Positions 16,906-25,389 of a stretch of DNA of 64,000 nt are shown here, piece after piece. The notes under the pieces are model-generated. The model saw nothing but the letters and a program-made list of their open reading frames with translations. It did not search any database and was not told the origin of the DNA. This DNA comes from Falsiroseomonas ponticola (lineage in GTDB: Bacteria; Pseudomonadota; Alphaproteobacteria; Acetobacterales; Acetobacteraceae): contig NZ_JAERQN010000001.1 of NCBI RefSeq assembly GCF_016805305.1, positions 992,001-1,056,000 on the forward strand, in the 5' to 3' direction. The position numbers were made by a program, and so were the translations under genes. Positions within the stretch are counted from its first letter, which is position 1. The number at the start of each line of letters is the position of its first letter.

Positions 16906-18726
16906 ATGCCCGCCCCCAAGCCCTCCCCCCGCCCCGTCGCCCGCATCGCCGCCGCGGTGCTGGGCGGATTGCGCCGCCACCCGGCCCTGCGCGCCGGGTT
17001 GCGCAGCCTGGCCCAGCCCGCGATGCCGCTGCTGCGCCCCTATCTGCACGCCCTGCCGACGGCGGAAGCGCTGGGCTACCAGCGATGGATCGAGGTGCAT
17101 GACACGCTGTCGGAGGCCGAGGCGCAGGCGATGCGCCAGGACGCGCTGGCGCGGCGCAACCCGCCCCTGCTGTCCATCGCCATGCCCGCGCATGAGACGC
17201 CGCCCGCGCTGCTGCGCCAGGCGATCGCGTCCCTGAAGGCGCAGACCTACCCGCATTGGGAACTCTGCGTGGTGGACGATGCCTCCCCCTCCGGCCATGT
17301 GGAGGCGCTGCTGGCGGAGATGGCGGCGGTGGATCCGCGCATCCGCTGGCGCCGGCGCACCCGCAACGGCCACATCGCCCGCGCCACCAATGACGCGATC
17401 GGCATGGCGCGCGGCGACTTCGTGCTGCTGATGGACCATGACGACCTGCTGCCGGCCCGCGCGCTGCACGAGGTGGCGGCGCTGATCCGGCAGCACCCCG
17501 ACCTCGACATCGCCTATTCGGACGAGGACAAGGTGGATTCGGAGGGACGGCGCTTCGCCCCCTACTTCAAGCCGGATTTCGACCCGGAACTGCTGCGCGC
17601 GCAGAACCTGGTCAGCCACCTCGGCGTCTATTCCACGCGGCTGCTGCGGCGGATCGGCGGCCTGCGGCCGGGCTTCAACGGCAGCCAGGACCATGACCTG
17701 GCGCTGCGCGCGGCCGCGGCGACGGTGCCGGCGCGCATCCACCACATCCCGCGCATCCTCTACCATTGGCGCCAGCCCGCGCAGGGCAGCTATTCGAAGC
17801 GGGAAGCCGCGCGCTGCATCCGCGCCTCCCGCGCCGCGGTGATGGACAGCCTGGCCTCGGCGGGGGAGGGGGGCGTGGTGCTGCAGCCGGCGCCGCTGGC
17901 GCCATCCTGGCACCGGCTGGTGCATCCGGTGCGGCCGCCGCGGCCCCTGGTCAGCGTGCTGGTGGCGATGCCGCAGGGCGGGCGGCTGCCGGAATGCGCC
18001 GATGGCCTGCTGCGCCGCACCGACTGGGCGGCACTGGAACTGGTCATCGCCGCGCCGGCCACGGCGGAGGTGCCCCGGCCGACCGATGCGCGGATCCGCT
18101 TCCTCGACGTGCCGCCGGGCACCAGCCGCGCCGCCGCGCTGAACCTGGCGGCGGCGGAGGCGCGCGGCGCGCTGCTGCTGCTGCTGGACCCCACGGTGGA
18201 TGTGCTGTCGCCCTATTGGCTGGGGGAGCTGGCCGGCCAGGCGCTGCGCCAGCCCGTCGGCGCGGTGGGCGCCAAGCTGATGGGCCGCGACGGGCGGCTG
18301 CGCCATGCGGGCTATGCGCTGGACCCCGCCGCGGTGGTGCGGCCGGTGCTGCCCGGGGCCATGGCCGGCGATGTCGGCCCCGGCGGCATGCTGGCGCTGG
18401 CGCGGCAGGTCTCCGCCGTTTCCGGCGCCGCCATGATGCTGCGCCGCGCGGTGTTCGAGGCCGCGGGCGGCCTGGACGAGGAGGCGCTGCCCCATGCGCT
18501 GCACGACGTCGATCTCTGCCTGCGGCTGGGCTGGCGGGGGATGCGCGTGCTGCACACGCCCTTCGCCATGCTGCTGCATCGCGGCGCGCCGGACCTGCTG
18601 CCGGGCGACTTCCCCCCGGGCGCCGCGGCGATGGAGGCGGCGCGGGCGGTGATGCGGCAGCGATGGGCGGAGGCGCTGGCCGCCTGCACGGCGGAAGCGG
18701 CGGGCCATGGCGGGGCGGTCGCATGA
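16906..18726 (+). CDS. Tandem family 2 glycosyltransferase
   Basis: A 606-residue protein with two GT-A domains. The first (about residues 85-320) is complete: the nucleotide-sugar fold starts L-L-S-I-A-M-P-A-H, the metal-binding motif is in M-D-H-D-D-L-L-P, and the later acidic block is N-G-S-Q-D-H-D-L-A-L-R. The second (about 345-580) is weaker: the DxD position reads L-L-L-L-D-P-T-V-D, and it may be a degenerate domain. The plan resembles O-antigen/surface-polysaccharide glycosyltransferases that add successive sugars. Its stop overlaps the ATG of the next glycosyltransferase gene by 4 bp. No membrane helix is evident. Acceptor unknown. Confidence 0.85.
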   Translation: MPAPKPSPRPVARIAAAVLGGLRRHPALRAGLRSLAQPAMPLLRPYLHALPTAEALGYQRWIEVHDTLSEAEAQAMRQDALARRNPPLLSIAMPAHETPPALLRQAIASLKAQTYPHWELCVVDDASPSGHVEALLAEMAAVDPRIRWRRRTRNGHIARATNDAIGMARGDFVLLMDHDDLLPARALHEVAALIRQHPDLDIAYSDEDKVDSEGRRFAPYFKPDFDPELLRAQNLVSHLGVYSTRLLRRIGGLRPGFNGSQDHDLALRAAAATVPARIHHIPRILYHWRQPAQGSYSKREAARCIRASRAAVMDSLASAGEGGVVLQPAPLAPSWHRLVHPVRPPRPLVSVLVAMPQGGRLPECADGLLRRTDWAALELVIAAPATAEVPRPTDARIRFLDVPPGTSRAAALNLAAAEARGALLLLLDPTVDVLSPYWLGELAGQALRQPVGAVGAKLMGRDGRLRHAGYALDPAAVVRPVLPGAMAGDVGPGGMLALARQVSAVSGAAMMLRRAVFEAAGGLDEEALPHALHDVDLCLRLGWRGMRVLHTPFAMLLHRGAPDLLPGDFPPGAAAMEAARAVMRQRWAEALAACTAEAAGHGGAVA

Positions 18727-19616
18727 CCGCCGCCGGCATCGTGCTGTTCCACCCCGCGCCCGCCCTGCTGGAGGAGGCGCTGGCAGCGCTCGATGCCTCC
18801 GTGGCGCGGGTCTTCCTGTTCCTGAACGCGCCGCTATCGGCCGCGGCGCGGGCGGTGGTGGAACGCCCCGGCCGCCGGCCCCCGGTGCTGCTGGGGGATG
18901 GGACGAACCAGGGCCTCGGCGTCGCCTACAACCGCATGGCGGCGATGGCGCGGGCCGAGGGGTTCGAGGCGCTGCTGCTGCTGGACCAGGATTCCTCCCC
19001 CCTGCCGGCCATGGCGGCGGCGCTCTGCGCCACGCGGGCGCGGCTGATCGCCGCCGGCGAATGCCCGGCGGTGGTCGGGCCGCTGCCGGTGGCGGCGCGG
19101 GGCTGCGGCTGCAAGGCGCCGCGCTGCTTCAGCCAGGATGGCGCGGCGCCGGCGGCGGGGGCGGTGCCGCTGGAATTCGTCATCTCCTCCGGCTCCCTGA
19201 TCGACCTGGCGGCCTTCGAGGCGGTAGGCGGCTTCCGCGAGGATTTCTTCATCGACGCCGTCGATATCGAATGGTGCCTGCGCGCCTGGGCGCGCCACTT
19301 CTCCTGCTGGATGGTGGCGTCCCTGCCCATGCCGCACCGGCTGGGCAGCGGGGTGCTGCGGGTGCCGCTGCTGGGGCTGCTTCTGGCGCGGCAGCCGCCC
19401 TTCCGGCTCTACACCCATGCGCGCAACCAGATGGCGATGCTGCGCCTGCCCTTCGTGCCGCTGGCCTGGAAGTGCCGGGCGGTGGCGGTGATCGCGGCGC
19501 AGACGGTCATCCACCTCCTCGCCAGCCGGGAGCGGGGGACGCTGCGCGCCTTCGCCCTCGGCGTGGCGGATGGGCTGCGCGCCCGGCTGGGACCGGTGAC
19601 GCGGGGCTTCGGGTAG
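18723..19616 (+). CDS. Family 2 glycosyltransferase, rhamnosyltransferase-like
   Basis: A 297-residue GT2 enzyme. The short start G-I-V-L-F-H-P, the N-Q-G-L-G-V-A-Y-N-R segment, the metal-binding L-L-L-L-D-Q-D-S-S-P and the later F-F-I-D-A-V-D-I-E-W-C-L-R block match RfbF-like dTDP-rhamnosyl/galactofuranosyl transferases. The C-terminal part is basic and moderately hydrophobic, suggesting membrane association. It is translationally coupled (ATGA) to the tandem glycosyltransferase upstream, so both probably build one surface glycan. The donor sugar is an inference from family likeness. Confidence 0.8.
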   Translation: MTAAGIVLFHPAPALLEEALAALDASVARVFLFLNAPLSAAARAVVERPGRRPPVLLGDGTNQGLGVAYNRMAAMARAEGFEALLLLDQDSSPLPAMAAALCATRARLIAAGECPAVVGPLPVAARGCGCKAPRCFSQDGAAPAAGAVPLEFVISSGSLIDLAAFEAVGGFREDFFIDAVDIEWCLRAWARHFSCWMVASLPMPHRLGSGVLRVPLLGLLLARQPPFRLYTHARNQMAMLRLPFVPLAWKCRAVAVIAAQTVIHLLASRERGTLRAFALGVADGLRARLGPVTRGFG

Positions 19617-19619
19617 CCG

Positions 19620-20873
19620 CTACTCCGCGGCCTGGGGCAGGCCCTTGCCCACCGCCCGGGGCGCTTCCGGCGCGCTGGCCCAGAGTTCCGGCGCCAGCTC
19701 CTCCCGCCGGTCTGGGAAGGCGAGCGCGCAGAGGAAGGTGACGCCCCCGAAGGCGGAGAGCACCAGCAGCACGCTGCCGAGCCCGCCCGCCGTGCCATGC
19801 AGCCAGGCGATGACCGGGCTGGCCGCGGCGGCGCCGAGGAAGCCCACGAAGAAGCGGATGGAATAGAGCCGGGTGCGCAGCGCGGGGCCGACATAGCGGG
19901 CCGTCATCGTCTCGTTCACCGTGACCTGGCCGAAGATCGCCGCCGCCAGCAGGCCCGCCACCGGCAGCACCGCCCAGCCATCGAGGAAGGAGAGCAGCGC
20001 GAGGCCCGGCAGCGGCACGCAGGCCAGCGGCAGGAAGACGCGCTTCAGCGTGTTGCGGTCGATCAGCCGCCCGACCGTGAGCTGCGTGATGCCGCCGCAG
20101 ATGATGGCGAGGAAGGCGAGCAGGCCGACCACCGGCAGCAGCTCCGGCGAATTGGCCAGCCGCTCCTCCATCAGCTTCGGCAGCAGGATGGTGAAGGCGT
20201 TGAAGATGAAGCCGCTGACGGCGGCCAGGCTCATCAGCACCACCACGGCGCGGCGGACGATGGCGGGGGGGATCTCCGGGAAGGGCTTGCCGGCGGCCTT
20301 GGTCTTGGCGCTGTCCTCCGGCCCTTCGCGCAGATAGAGCAGCCCGACGGCGAGGCAGAGCGCGCCCGGGATGATGAAGGCCCAGCGCCAGCCGAGCGCG
20401 GCGGCGACGAAAGCGGTGACGGCCGGGGCCAGCGCCACGCCCGCATTGCCGAAGACGCCGTTGATGCCCATGGCGCGGCCCACCTTGTCGCCCGCCGCAT
20501 CCACCAGCATGGCGGTGCCGATCGGGTGGTAGATGGCGCTGAAGGCGCCCATCAGGCCGAGCGCGACGGCGAGGGTGACCGGCCCCGTGGCGAAGCCCGC
20601 CGCGACCATGGAGGCCCCGGTGCCGAGGAAGAAGGCCGCCATCAGCGCCGGCCGGCCGACGCGGTCCGCCAGGTTGCCCATGGGCAGCGACCCCATGCCA
20701 TAGACCACGAACATGCCGGTGCCGAGCGCGACGATCGGGCCGTAGGCGGTGCCGAAGATGTCGGGTTCCTGCAGCACGATGCCGAGCACGGCGGTGGCCA
20801 GGATCAGCAGCCCGTAATGGGTGAAGACATGCGCCGCGTTGATGAACCAGATCGTGCGCCGGGCCGCGTCCAT
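19620..20873 (-). CDS. MFS transporter
   Basis: A 417-residue major facilitator with about 12 hydrophobic segments. The loop 2-3 signature appears as G-N-L-A-D-R-V-G-R-P. N-terminal F-I-N-A-A-H-V-F-T-H-Y-G and the general layout resemble drug or organic-acid exporters (Fsr-like members), but the substrate is unclear. ATG 20873 is preferred; an in-frame ATG at 20906 would add eleven polar residues. It diverges from an AraC gene whose sensor domain is NimR-like. In E. coli NimR controls the adjacent divergent MFS gene nimT, so an inducible efflux pair is likely here. Confidence 0.85.
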   Translation of the reverse strand: MDAARRTIWFINAAHVFTHYGLLILATAVLGIVLQEPDIFGTAYGPIVALGTGMFVVYGMGSLPMGNLADRVGRPALMAAFFLGTGASMVAAGFATGPVTLAVALGLMGAFSAIYHPIGTAMLVDAAGDKVGRAMGINGVFGNAGVALAPAVTAFVAAALGWRWAFIIPGALCLAVGLLYLREGPEDSAKTKAAGKPFPEIPPAIVRRAVVVLMSLAAVSGFIFNAFTILLPKLMEERLANSPELLPVVGLLAFLAIICGGITQLTVGRLIDRNTLKRVFLPLACVPLPGLALLSFLDGWAVLPVAGLLAAAIFGQVTVNETMTARYVGPALRTRLYSIRFFVGFLGAAAASPVIAWLHGTAGGLGSVLLVLSAFGGVTFLCALAFPDRREELAPELWASAPEAPRAVGKGLPQAAE

Positions 20874-20941
20874 GATGCCGTTCCGCTGTTTGCTGCCGGG
20901 GACCATGCTAGGCTGACGCGTAGGAGACGTCCCGACAGCCC

Positions 20942-21736
20942 ATGTCGCCAAGCCGCCATTCCGAACCCCAGCCCGCCCCGCGCCGCGACCTGCCGCAGGA
21001 TGAGGTGGACCGCCCCCTGGCCGCCTTCGCCCGCGACTATGCGGAAGGGGAGGGCGTGCCCCGCCACGCCCATGACCGCGCGCAACTGCTTTGGGCCACG
21101 CGCGGCACCATGCGCATCGCGACCGATGCCGCTGGCTTCGTCGTGCCGCCCGGCCATGCGCTGTGGATGCCGGCGCGGGAGCCGCATCGGGTGGCGACCG
21201 AAGGGGGCGTCGCCATGCGGGCGCTGTTCCTGCGCGCCGATGCCGCGGCGGCGGGGCCGGGGGAGGCGACGGTGCTCGCCGTGTCTCCCCTGCTGCGGGA
21301 GTTGATCCTGGCCGCCTGCGCGGAGCCGCTGGAATGGGACCCGGCCGGGCGGGGCGGGCACCTGGCGGCGCTGATCCTGGACGAGATCGCCCGCGCCCCC
21401 GCGCTGCCCTTCCGGGTGCCGGAGCTGCGCGACCCGCGGCTGAAGCGCCTGGCGGAGGCGCTGCGCCGGGACCCCGCCAGCCCGCGCCGGCTGGAGGAAT
21501 GGGCGGAGGAAGCCGGCGCCAGCCCCCGCACGCTGGAGCGGCTGTTCGTGGCGGAGACGGGGATGGGCTTCGCCCGCTGGCGGCAGACCCTGCGGCTGGC
21601 GGAGGCGGCATCGCGGCTCGCCAGCGGGGAGACGCCGGCACGGGCGGCGGCGGCGGTCGGCTATGCCAGCGCGCCGGCCTTCGGCGCCGCCTTCCGCCAG
21701 GCCTTCGGGATCACCCCCGGCGCGGCGCGGCGCTGA
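20942..21736 (+). CDS. AraC-family regulator, NimR-like
   Basis: A 264-residue regulator. The N-terminal cupin (about 35-110) has the H-A-H-D-R-A-Q-L-L-W-A-T-R-G and V-V-P-P-G-H-A-L-W-M-P segments typical of NimR/YeaM-like AraC proteins. The C-terminal double helix-turn-helix spans about residues 165-260 and ends F-R-Q-A-F-G-I-T-P-G. Family members sense small molecules and switch on an adjacent exporter. The 68-bp gap to the divergent MFS gene must hold both promoters; I can see no clear operator. AGGAG lies about 15 nt before the ATG, a rather long spacing. Confidence 0.85.
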   Translation: MSPSRHSEPQPAPRRDLPQDEVDRPLAAFARDYAEGEGVPRHAHDRAQLLWATRGTMRIATDAAGFVVPPGHALWMPAREPHRVATEGGVAMRALFLRADAAAAGPGEATVLAVSPLLRELILAACAEPLEWDPAGRGGHLAALILDEIARAPALPFRVPELRDPRLKRLAEALRRDPASPRRLEEWAEEAGASPRTLERLFVAETGMGFARWRQTLRLAEAASRLASGETPARAAAAVGYASAPAFGAAFRQAFGITPGAARR

Positions 21737-21983
21737 GGCCATCCCCGGGCGGTGCCTCCCGGTCCGGGGGGCTGCCATAGCTGGGGCGCGGGGGCCGGGC
21801 CGGCCAGGCCGAGGCCTCCAGCTGGTCCGCCGTCGCGGCGATGCGCGCGGCGACGAGGGGATGCCCCCCATCCAGCGCGGTGATGGCCAGGCGCCGCAGC
21901 GCGGCCAGGATCGATTCCAGGGACGCCACCCCGGCGGGCAGGCCGCCATCGGCGGGAGCGCGGTCAGGAAGCCGTGGGGTCAT
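21711..21983 (-). CDS. Small hypothetical protein, overlapping the araC 3' end
   Basis: A 90-residue protein I do not recognise. The first 60 residues form a regular Ala/Leu helix pattern (around S-I-L-A-A-L-R-R-L-A-I-T-A-L-D-G), followed by a Pro/Arg-rich tail. Its 3' end overlaps the end of the convergent araC gene by 26 bp, which makes the last residues doubtful. ATG 21983 is the likely start; the frame is open further upstream to 22106. Codon use in the helical part looks genuine, but this remains a modest call. Confidence 0.4.
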   Translation of the reverse strand: MTPRLPDRAPADGGLPAGVASLESILAALRRLAITALDGGHPLVAARIAATADQLEASAWPARPPRPSYGSPPDREAPPGDGLSAAPRRG

Positions 21984-22137
21984 CCGCGTACCATTGCGCA
22001 GCGGCATCCATGCGGACAGGAAAGAATCGGGGCGGGCCCGCCGCGCGCGATCACAAGAAAGCGATCCCCTTGCGGGAACTTCCGTCCCGCCGCGTTGATG
22101 CCTCAATCAGGCAGCCAACCGGGGCGGGAGGAGACGC

Positions 22138-22320
22138 ATGCGCAGCGCATCGGCTGAACATCTGCCGGAGGTCACGAGCCTCGCCGGGACCGCGATGGCG
22201 ACGGGATCGCCGGTGAAGGCCGTCATCGTGATCCTGCTGGTCTGGGCCGTCGCCACCACGGTCTTCGTCGGCGGCCTTGGCGCCTGGGTCGCCATGTGGC
22301 GGCGGTGGCGCATCCGGTAG
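22138..22320 (+). CDS. Small single-pass membrane protein
   Basis: A 60-residue protein with one clear transmembrane segment (about residues 27-53, V-I-V-I-L-L-V-W-A-V to W-V-A-M-W) flanked by a basic C-terminus R-R-W-R-I-R, giving a predicted N-out/C-in topology. GGAGGAG sits 5-6 nt before the ATG, one of the best ribosome binding sites in the window, which supports it as a real gene despite its size. It ends about 40 bp before the SOS-box promoter of the radical SAM gene. Function unknown. Confidence 0.6.
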   Translation: MRSASAEHLPEVTSLAGTAMATGSPVKAVIVILLVWAVATTVFVGGLGAWVAMWRRWRIR

Positions 22321-22338
22321 CCGGCGCGGCGCGGCACC

Positions 22339-22370
22339 TTGCGCATCGGCGCCTTGAACATAACATGAAC
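22339..22370 (+). promoter_or_regulatory. LexA (SOS) box overlapping a promoter
   Basis: GAAC-ATAACAT-GAAC at 22356-22370 is an exact GAACN7GAAC, the reverse complement of the GTTCN7GTTC LexA box known in Alphaproteobacteria. A plausible promoter, TTGCGC (22339-22344), 16 bp, TAACAT (22361-22366), is overlapped by it, the right arrangement for repression. The box ends 23 bp before the ATG of the radical SAM DNA-repair-type gene. Confidence 0.8.
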
Positions 22371-22393
22371 GGAAACCTGCTGGATTCCGTCCC

Positions 22394-23644
22394 ATGGAGC
22401 TGCGCGAGAAGCTCGAGATCCTGGCCGATGCGGCGAAGTACGATGCCTCCTGCGCCTCCTCCGGCACCGCCAAGCGCAACAGCCTGAAGGGGGGCATCGG
22501 CAGCACGGAGGGGTCGGGCATCTGCCACGCCTATGCGCCGGACGGGCGCTGCATCTCGCTGCTCAAGATCCTGCTGACCAATGCCTGCGTCTTCGACTGC
22601 GCCTATTGCGTGAATCGCGCTTCCTCGAATGTCCGCCGCGCCCGCTTCACGGTGCGGGAGGTGGTGGACCTGACGCTGGCCTTCTACCGGCGGAACACGA
22701 TCGAGGGGCTGTTCCTCTCCTCCGGCATCATCCGCTCCCCGGACTACACGATGGAACAGCTGGTGCTGGTGGCCCGCACCTTGCGGGAGGAGCATGGGTT
22801 CCGGGGGTACATCCACCTGAAGACCATCCCGGATGCGGCGCCCGAATTGCTGGAGGAGGCCGGCCGCCATGCGGACCGGCTGTCCATCAACGTGGAACTG
22901 CCCAAGGCCGAGAGCCTGACCACGCTGGCGCCCGAGAAGGATTTTTCGAGAATCCGCCTTGCCATGGCGGGGCTGCGCGGCCGGATCGAGGCGCGGGAGG
23001 AGGCGGTGAGGACGGCGCGGCGCGCGCGGCCGCCGCGATTCGCGCCGGCGGGGCAATCGACGCAGATGATCGTGGGCGCCGATGGGGCGGATGACGGCAC
23101 CATCCTCGGCACCGCGACGGACCTCTATGCGGGCTACCGGATGCGGCGGGTCTACTATTCCGCCTATTCGCCCATCCCCGATGCATCCCGCCTGCTGCCG
23201 CCCATCGCGCCGCCGCTGGTGCGGGAACACCGGCTCTACCAGGCCGACTGGCTGCTGCGCTTCTACGGCTTCTCGCGGGAGGAAATCCTGGCCGGCGGCC
23301 AGGGCGGCATGCTGGACCTGGAGCTGGACCCCAAGACCGCCTGGGCACTGAAGCACCGGGAGCACTTCCCGGTGGATGTGAACACCGCGCCGCGGGAGGC
23401 GCTGCTGCGCGTGCCGGGGCTGGGGGCGAAGACGGTGGACCGCATCATCGCCGCGCGGCGCCACACGCTGGTGCGGGCGGAGGATCTGGCGCGTCTCCGC
23501 GTCAGCCTGCCCAAGGTGCTGCCCTTCGTGCTGCTGCCCGGCCACCGGGCGCGGGGGCTGGAGATGCCGGGGCTGCGCGGGCTGCTGGTGCCGGAGACGG
23601 CCTTCGCCCGCGCGGCCAAGCCCGCGCAATTGTCGCTGTTCTAG
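22394..23644 (+). CDS. Putative DNA modification/repair radical SAM protein
   Basis: A 416-residue radical SAM protein of the family often annotated as putative DNA modification/repair. The [4Fe-4S] ligands are C65, C69 and C72 in N-A-C-V-F-D-C-A-Y-C. The C-terminal third has a helix-hairpin-helix segment, V-P-G-L-G-A-K-T-V-D-R-I-I, that would contact DNA. The last five residues, Q-L-S-L-F, are an exact beta-clamp-binding motif, implying contact with the replication sliding clamp (inference). An exact LexA box in the promoter points to DNA-damage induction. The uracil-DNA-glycosylase-like partner often next to this family is absent. The exact reaction is unknown. Confidence 0.85.
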   Translation: MELREKLEILADAAKYDASCASSGTAKRNSLKGGIGSTEGSGICHAYAPDGRCISLLKILLTNACVFDCAYCVNRASSNVRRARFTVREVVDLTLAFYRRNTIEGLFLSSGIIRSPDYTMEQLVLVARTLREEHGFRGYIHLKTIPDAAPELLEEAGRHADRLSINVELPKAESLTTLAPEKDFSRIRLAMAGLRGRIEAREEAVRTARRARPPRFAPAGQSTQMIVGADGADDGTILGTATDLYAGYRMRRVYYSAYSPIPDASRLLPPIAPPLVREHRLYQADWLLRFYGFSREEILAGGQGGMLDLELDPKTAWALKHREHFPVDVNTAPREALLRVPGLGAKTVDRIIAARRHTLVRAEDLARLRVSLPKVLPFVLLPGHRARGLEMPGLRGLLVPETAFARAAKPAQLSLF

Positions 23645-23736
23645 GCGGCGAAGCCTCCACTCGCTTGATGGGGGCGAGGCCGGGATTGCTGCCCCGGCCC
23701 GCGCATCCGCCTGCCCGTTCACGGCAGCGCCCCCCG

Positions 23737-23779
23737 CCCCATGGCCGGCCGGGGTGGGTTGGGGTGGCCGGCCATGGGG
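23737..23779. terminator. 14-bp perfect stem between convergent genes
   Basis: CCCCATGGCCGGCC (23737-23750) pairs perfectly with GGCCGGCCATGGGG (23766-23779) around a 15-nt G/T-rich loop. It separates the ends of the radical SAM gene (plus) and the DUF4394 gene (minus) and would work equally on both strands. There is no T tract. Confidence 0.5.
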
Positions 23780-23786
23780 GACCCGG

Positions 23787-24605
23787 TCACCGCATCGCGG
23801 CGATGTCGATCACCTCGGCCGCCGGCAGGCCGGCGACCGTGCCCGTCGCGGTCAGGCGGCCATTCGCCAGGTCGATGGTGTGCAGCGTGCCGCCGGCCAG
23901 GACGAAGCCGGTATTGCCGCCCTGCGCATCCGTCAGGATGTCGAAGGCCGTGCTGGCGGGCAGCGCCATGCCGACCATGCCGCGGGATTGCTGCACGCCG
24001 TCATTGGGCGGCGCCTGCAGGTTGAAGCTGCCCAGCAGGGTGTCGAGCGTGTAGAGCGCCGTGGTCGGCGCGCCGGGCTGGCCGGCCGCCGGCGCATTGG
24101 CGGGCGGCGCCACGCTGTTGCTGTAGGCGCCGGCGGTGATGCGCGGCGTGGTGCCGGCATTCGCGCCCTCCGCATACTTCAGCGTGCCGTCGCGCACGAC
24201 TTCCCCGGTATCGACGTTCACGCGGAAATTCGTGCCGTTCATGCCCATCAGCCGCAGCCGGTTGGCGACCGGGTTGAAATCCACCACGGCGCGGCCGCCG
24301 CCATCGAAGGGCATGGTGAGGCGGGAGACCTGCGTGGCGCGGCCCGTCGCGGGATCGATGACGACGATCTGGCTGCGATCCGTCACGCCATAGAGGCGCC
24401 CATCCTGCGGCCGCTGGTCGATGCCGATGACGCGGCCCTCCGCGCCGCTGATGCGGACGGGGGCGGCGGCGCGGCGCGTCTCGCCATCGATGCGGACCAG
24501 GCTGTTCTCGGCGGTCAGGCCGATCAGCGTGGTGGCGCCGGCGGGGGCGGCGGCCGCGGCGATGAGGCCGGCGGCGAGGATGCTGTAGCGCAGGGTGGGG
24601 GACAT
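23787..24605 (-). CDS. DUF4394-domain secreted protein
   Basis: A 272-residue protein with a signal peptide (M-S-P-T-L-R-Y-S-I-L-A-A, cleavage probably after A-G-A near residue 24). The mature part repeats blades such as L-I-G-L-T-A-E-N-S-L-V-R-I-D and I-D-P-A-T-G-R-A-T-Q, a beta-propeller-like pattern characteristic of DUF4394. It is probably periplasmic; the function is unknown. GGAG lies 8 nt before the ATG. It follows the sigma/anti-sigma pair by 97 bp on the same strand and may be part of that regulon or operon. Confidence 0.75.
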   Translation of the reverse strand: MSPTLRYSILAAGLIAAAAAPAGATTLIGLTAENSLVRIDGETRRAAAPVRISGAEGRVIGIDQRPQDGRLYGVTDRSQIVVIDPATGRATQVSRLTMPFDGGGRAVVDFNPVANRLRLMGMNGTNFRVNVDTGEVVRDGTLKYAEGANAGTTPRITAGAYSNSVAPPANAPAAGQPGAPTTALYTLDTLLGSFNLQAPPNDGVQQSRGMVGMALPASTAFDILTDAQGGNTGFVLAGGTLHTIDLANGRLTATGTVAGLPAAEVIDIAAMR

Positions 24606-24702
24606 CGCGTTTCTCCGTTCGCAGCGGGGGCCGGATGGGCCCCTCTGCCGGCGTTACGGAGCGGCGCCGCGGCTGGACGCAGCGATTACGGAAGAAATCC
24701 GT

Positions 24703-25389
24703 TCACGAACCCGTGGCCGGCGCCAGGCGGCCGATGAACTGGATCGGGCCGGTCGGGCGGCCGATCGGCGACCCGCCCGGCGGCTCCAGCGTGATCTCGA
24801 TCAGCATGCCCGGGCTCGGCCGGATGGTGGCGGGGCGGACGGTGAGGCGCCCATCGGCCGGGATGATGCCGAGCGAGGTCGGCGCCGTCGCGCCCTGGGG
24901 CAGCGCCCACAATTCCAGTACCCGGTCCGGCGGCGCCGGGCGGGTGTTGAGGGAGGCGAGGCGGATGCCCGCGCGATCGGCCTCCACCAGCCAGGCCGGC
25001 TGTTCGCGATCCGTCAGCAGCACGGTCATCAGCCGCGGCTCCGGCGCCGGGCGCAGGATCATCACGGCGGCCAGGCCGGCCGCGACCGCGGTGGCGCCGA
25101 TGGCGCCGGCCCGCCAGGGGTCCAGCAGGCGCCGCCACCAGGGCGTGGCGGCCGGGCGCGCGGGGTCCAGCGCGGCCTCGATCCGCGCCCAGAGGCCGGG
25201 CGGCGGGGCCTCCGGCGGGGCGAGGGCGGTCAGCGGCGCGAGCTTCGCCTCCCAGGCGGCCACGGCCTCGGCCAGGGCGGGGTCGGTGGCCAGGGCGGCG
25301 GCGACGATGGCGGCTTCCCGCGCCTCCAGCGTGCCGAGCACGTATTCGGCGGCCAGCGCGTCCCGCTCCTCGGGTGCCATCGGGTTCAT
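24703..25389 (-). CDS. RskA-like anti-sigma factor
   Basis: A 228-residue membrane protein. The N-terminal cytoplasmic part begins with E-R-D-A-L-A-A-E-Y-V-L-G-T-L (residues 8-21), the region with which RskA-type proteins hold the ECF sigma factor. One transmembrane segment follows (about 94-112, G-A-T-A-V-A-A-G-L-A-A-V-M-I-L), then a periplasmic RskA domain with L-E-L-W-A-L-P and I-E-I-T-L-E-P-P-G-G. Its ATG overlaps the sigma-factor stop by 4 bp. It should keep the partner sigma factor inactive until a periplasmic signal arrives. Confidence 0.85.
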   Translation of the reverse strand: MNPMAPEERDALAAEYVLGTLEAREAAIVAAALATDPALAEAVAAWEAKLAPLTALAPPEAPPPGLWARIEAALDPARPAATPWWRRLLDPWRAGAIGATAVAAGLAAVMILRPAPEPRLMTVLLTDREQPAWLVEADRAGIRLASLNTRPAPPDRVLELWALPQGATAPTSLGIIPADGRLTVRPATIRPSPGMLIEITLEPPGGSPIGRPTGPIQFIGRLAPATGS

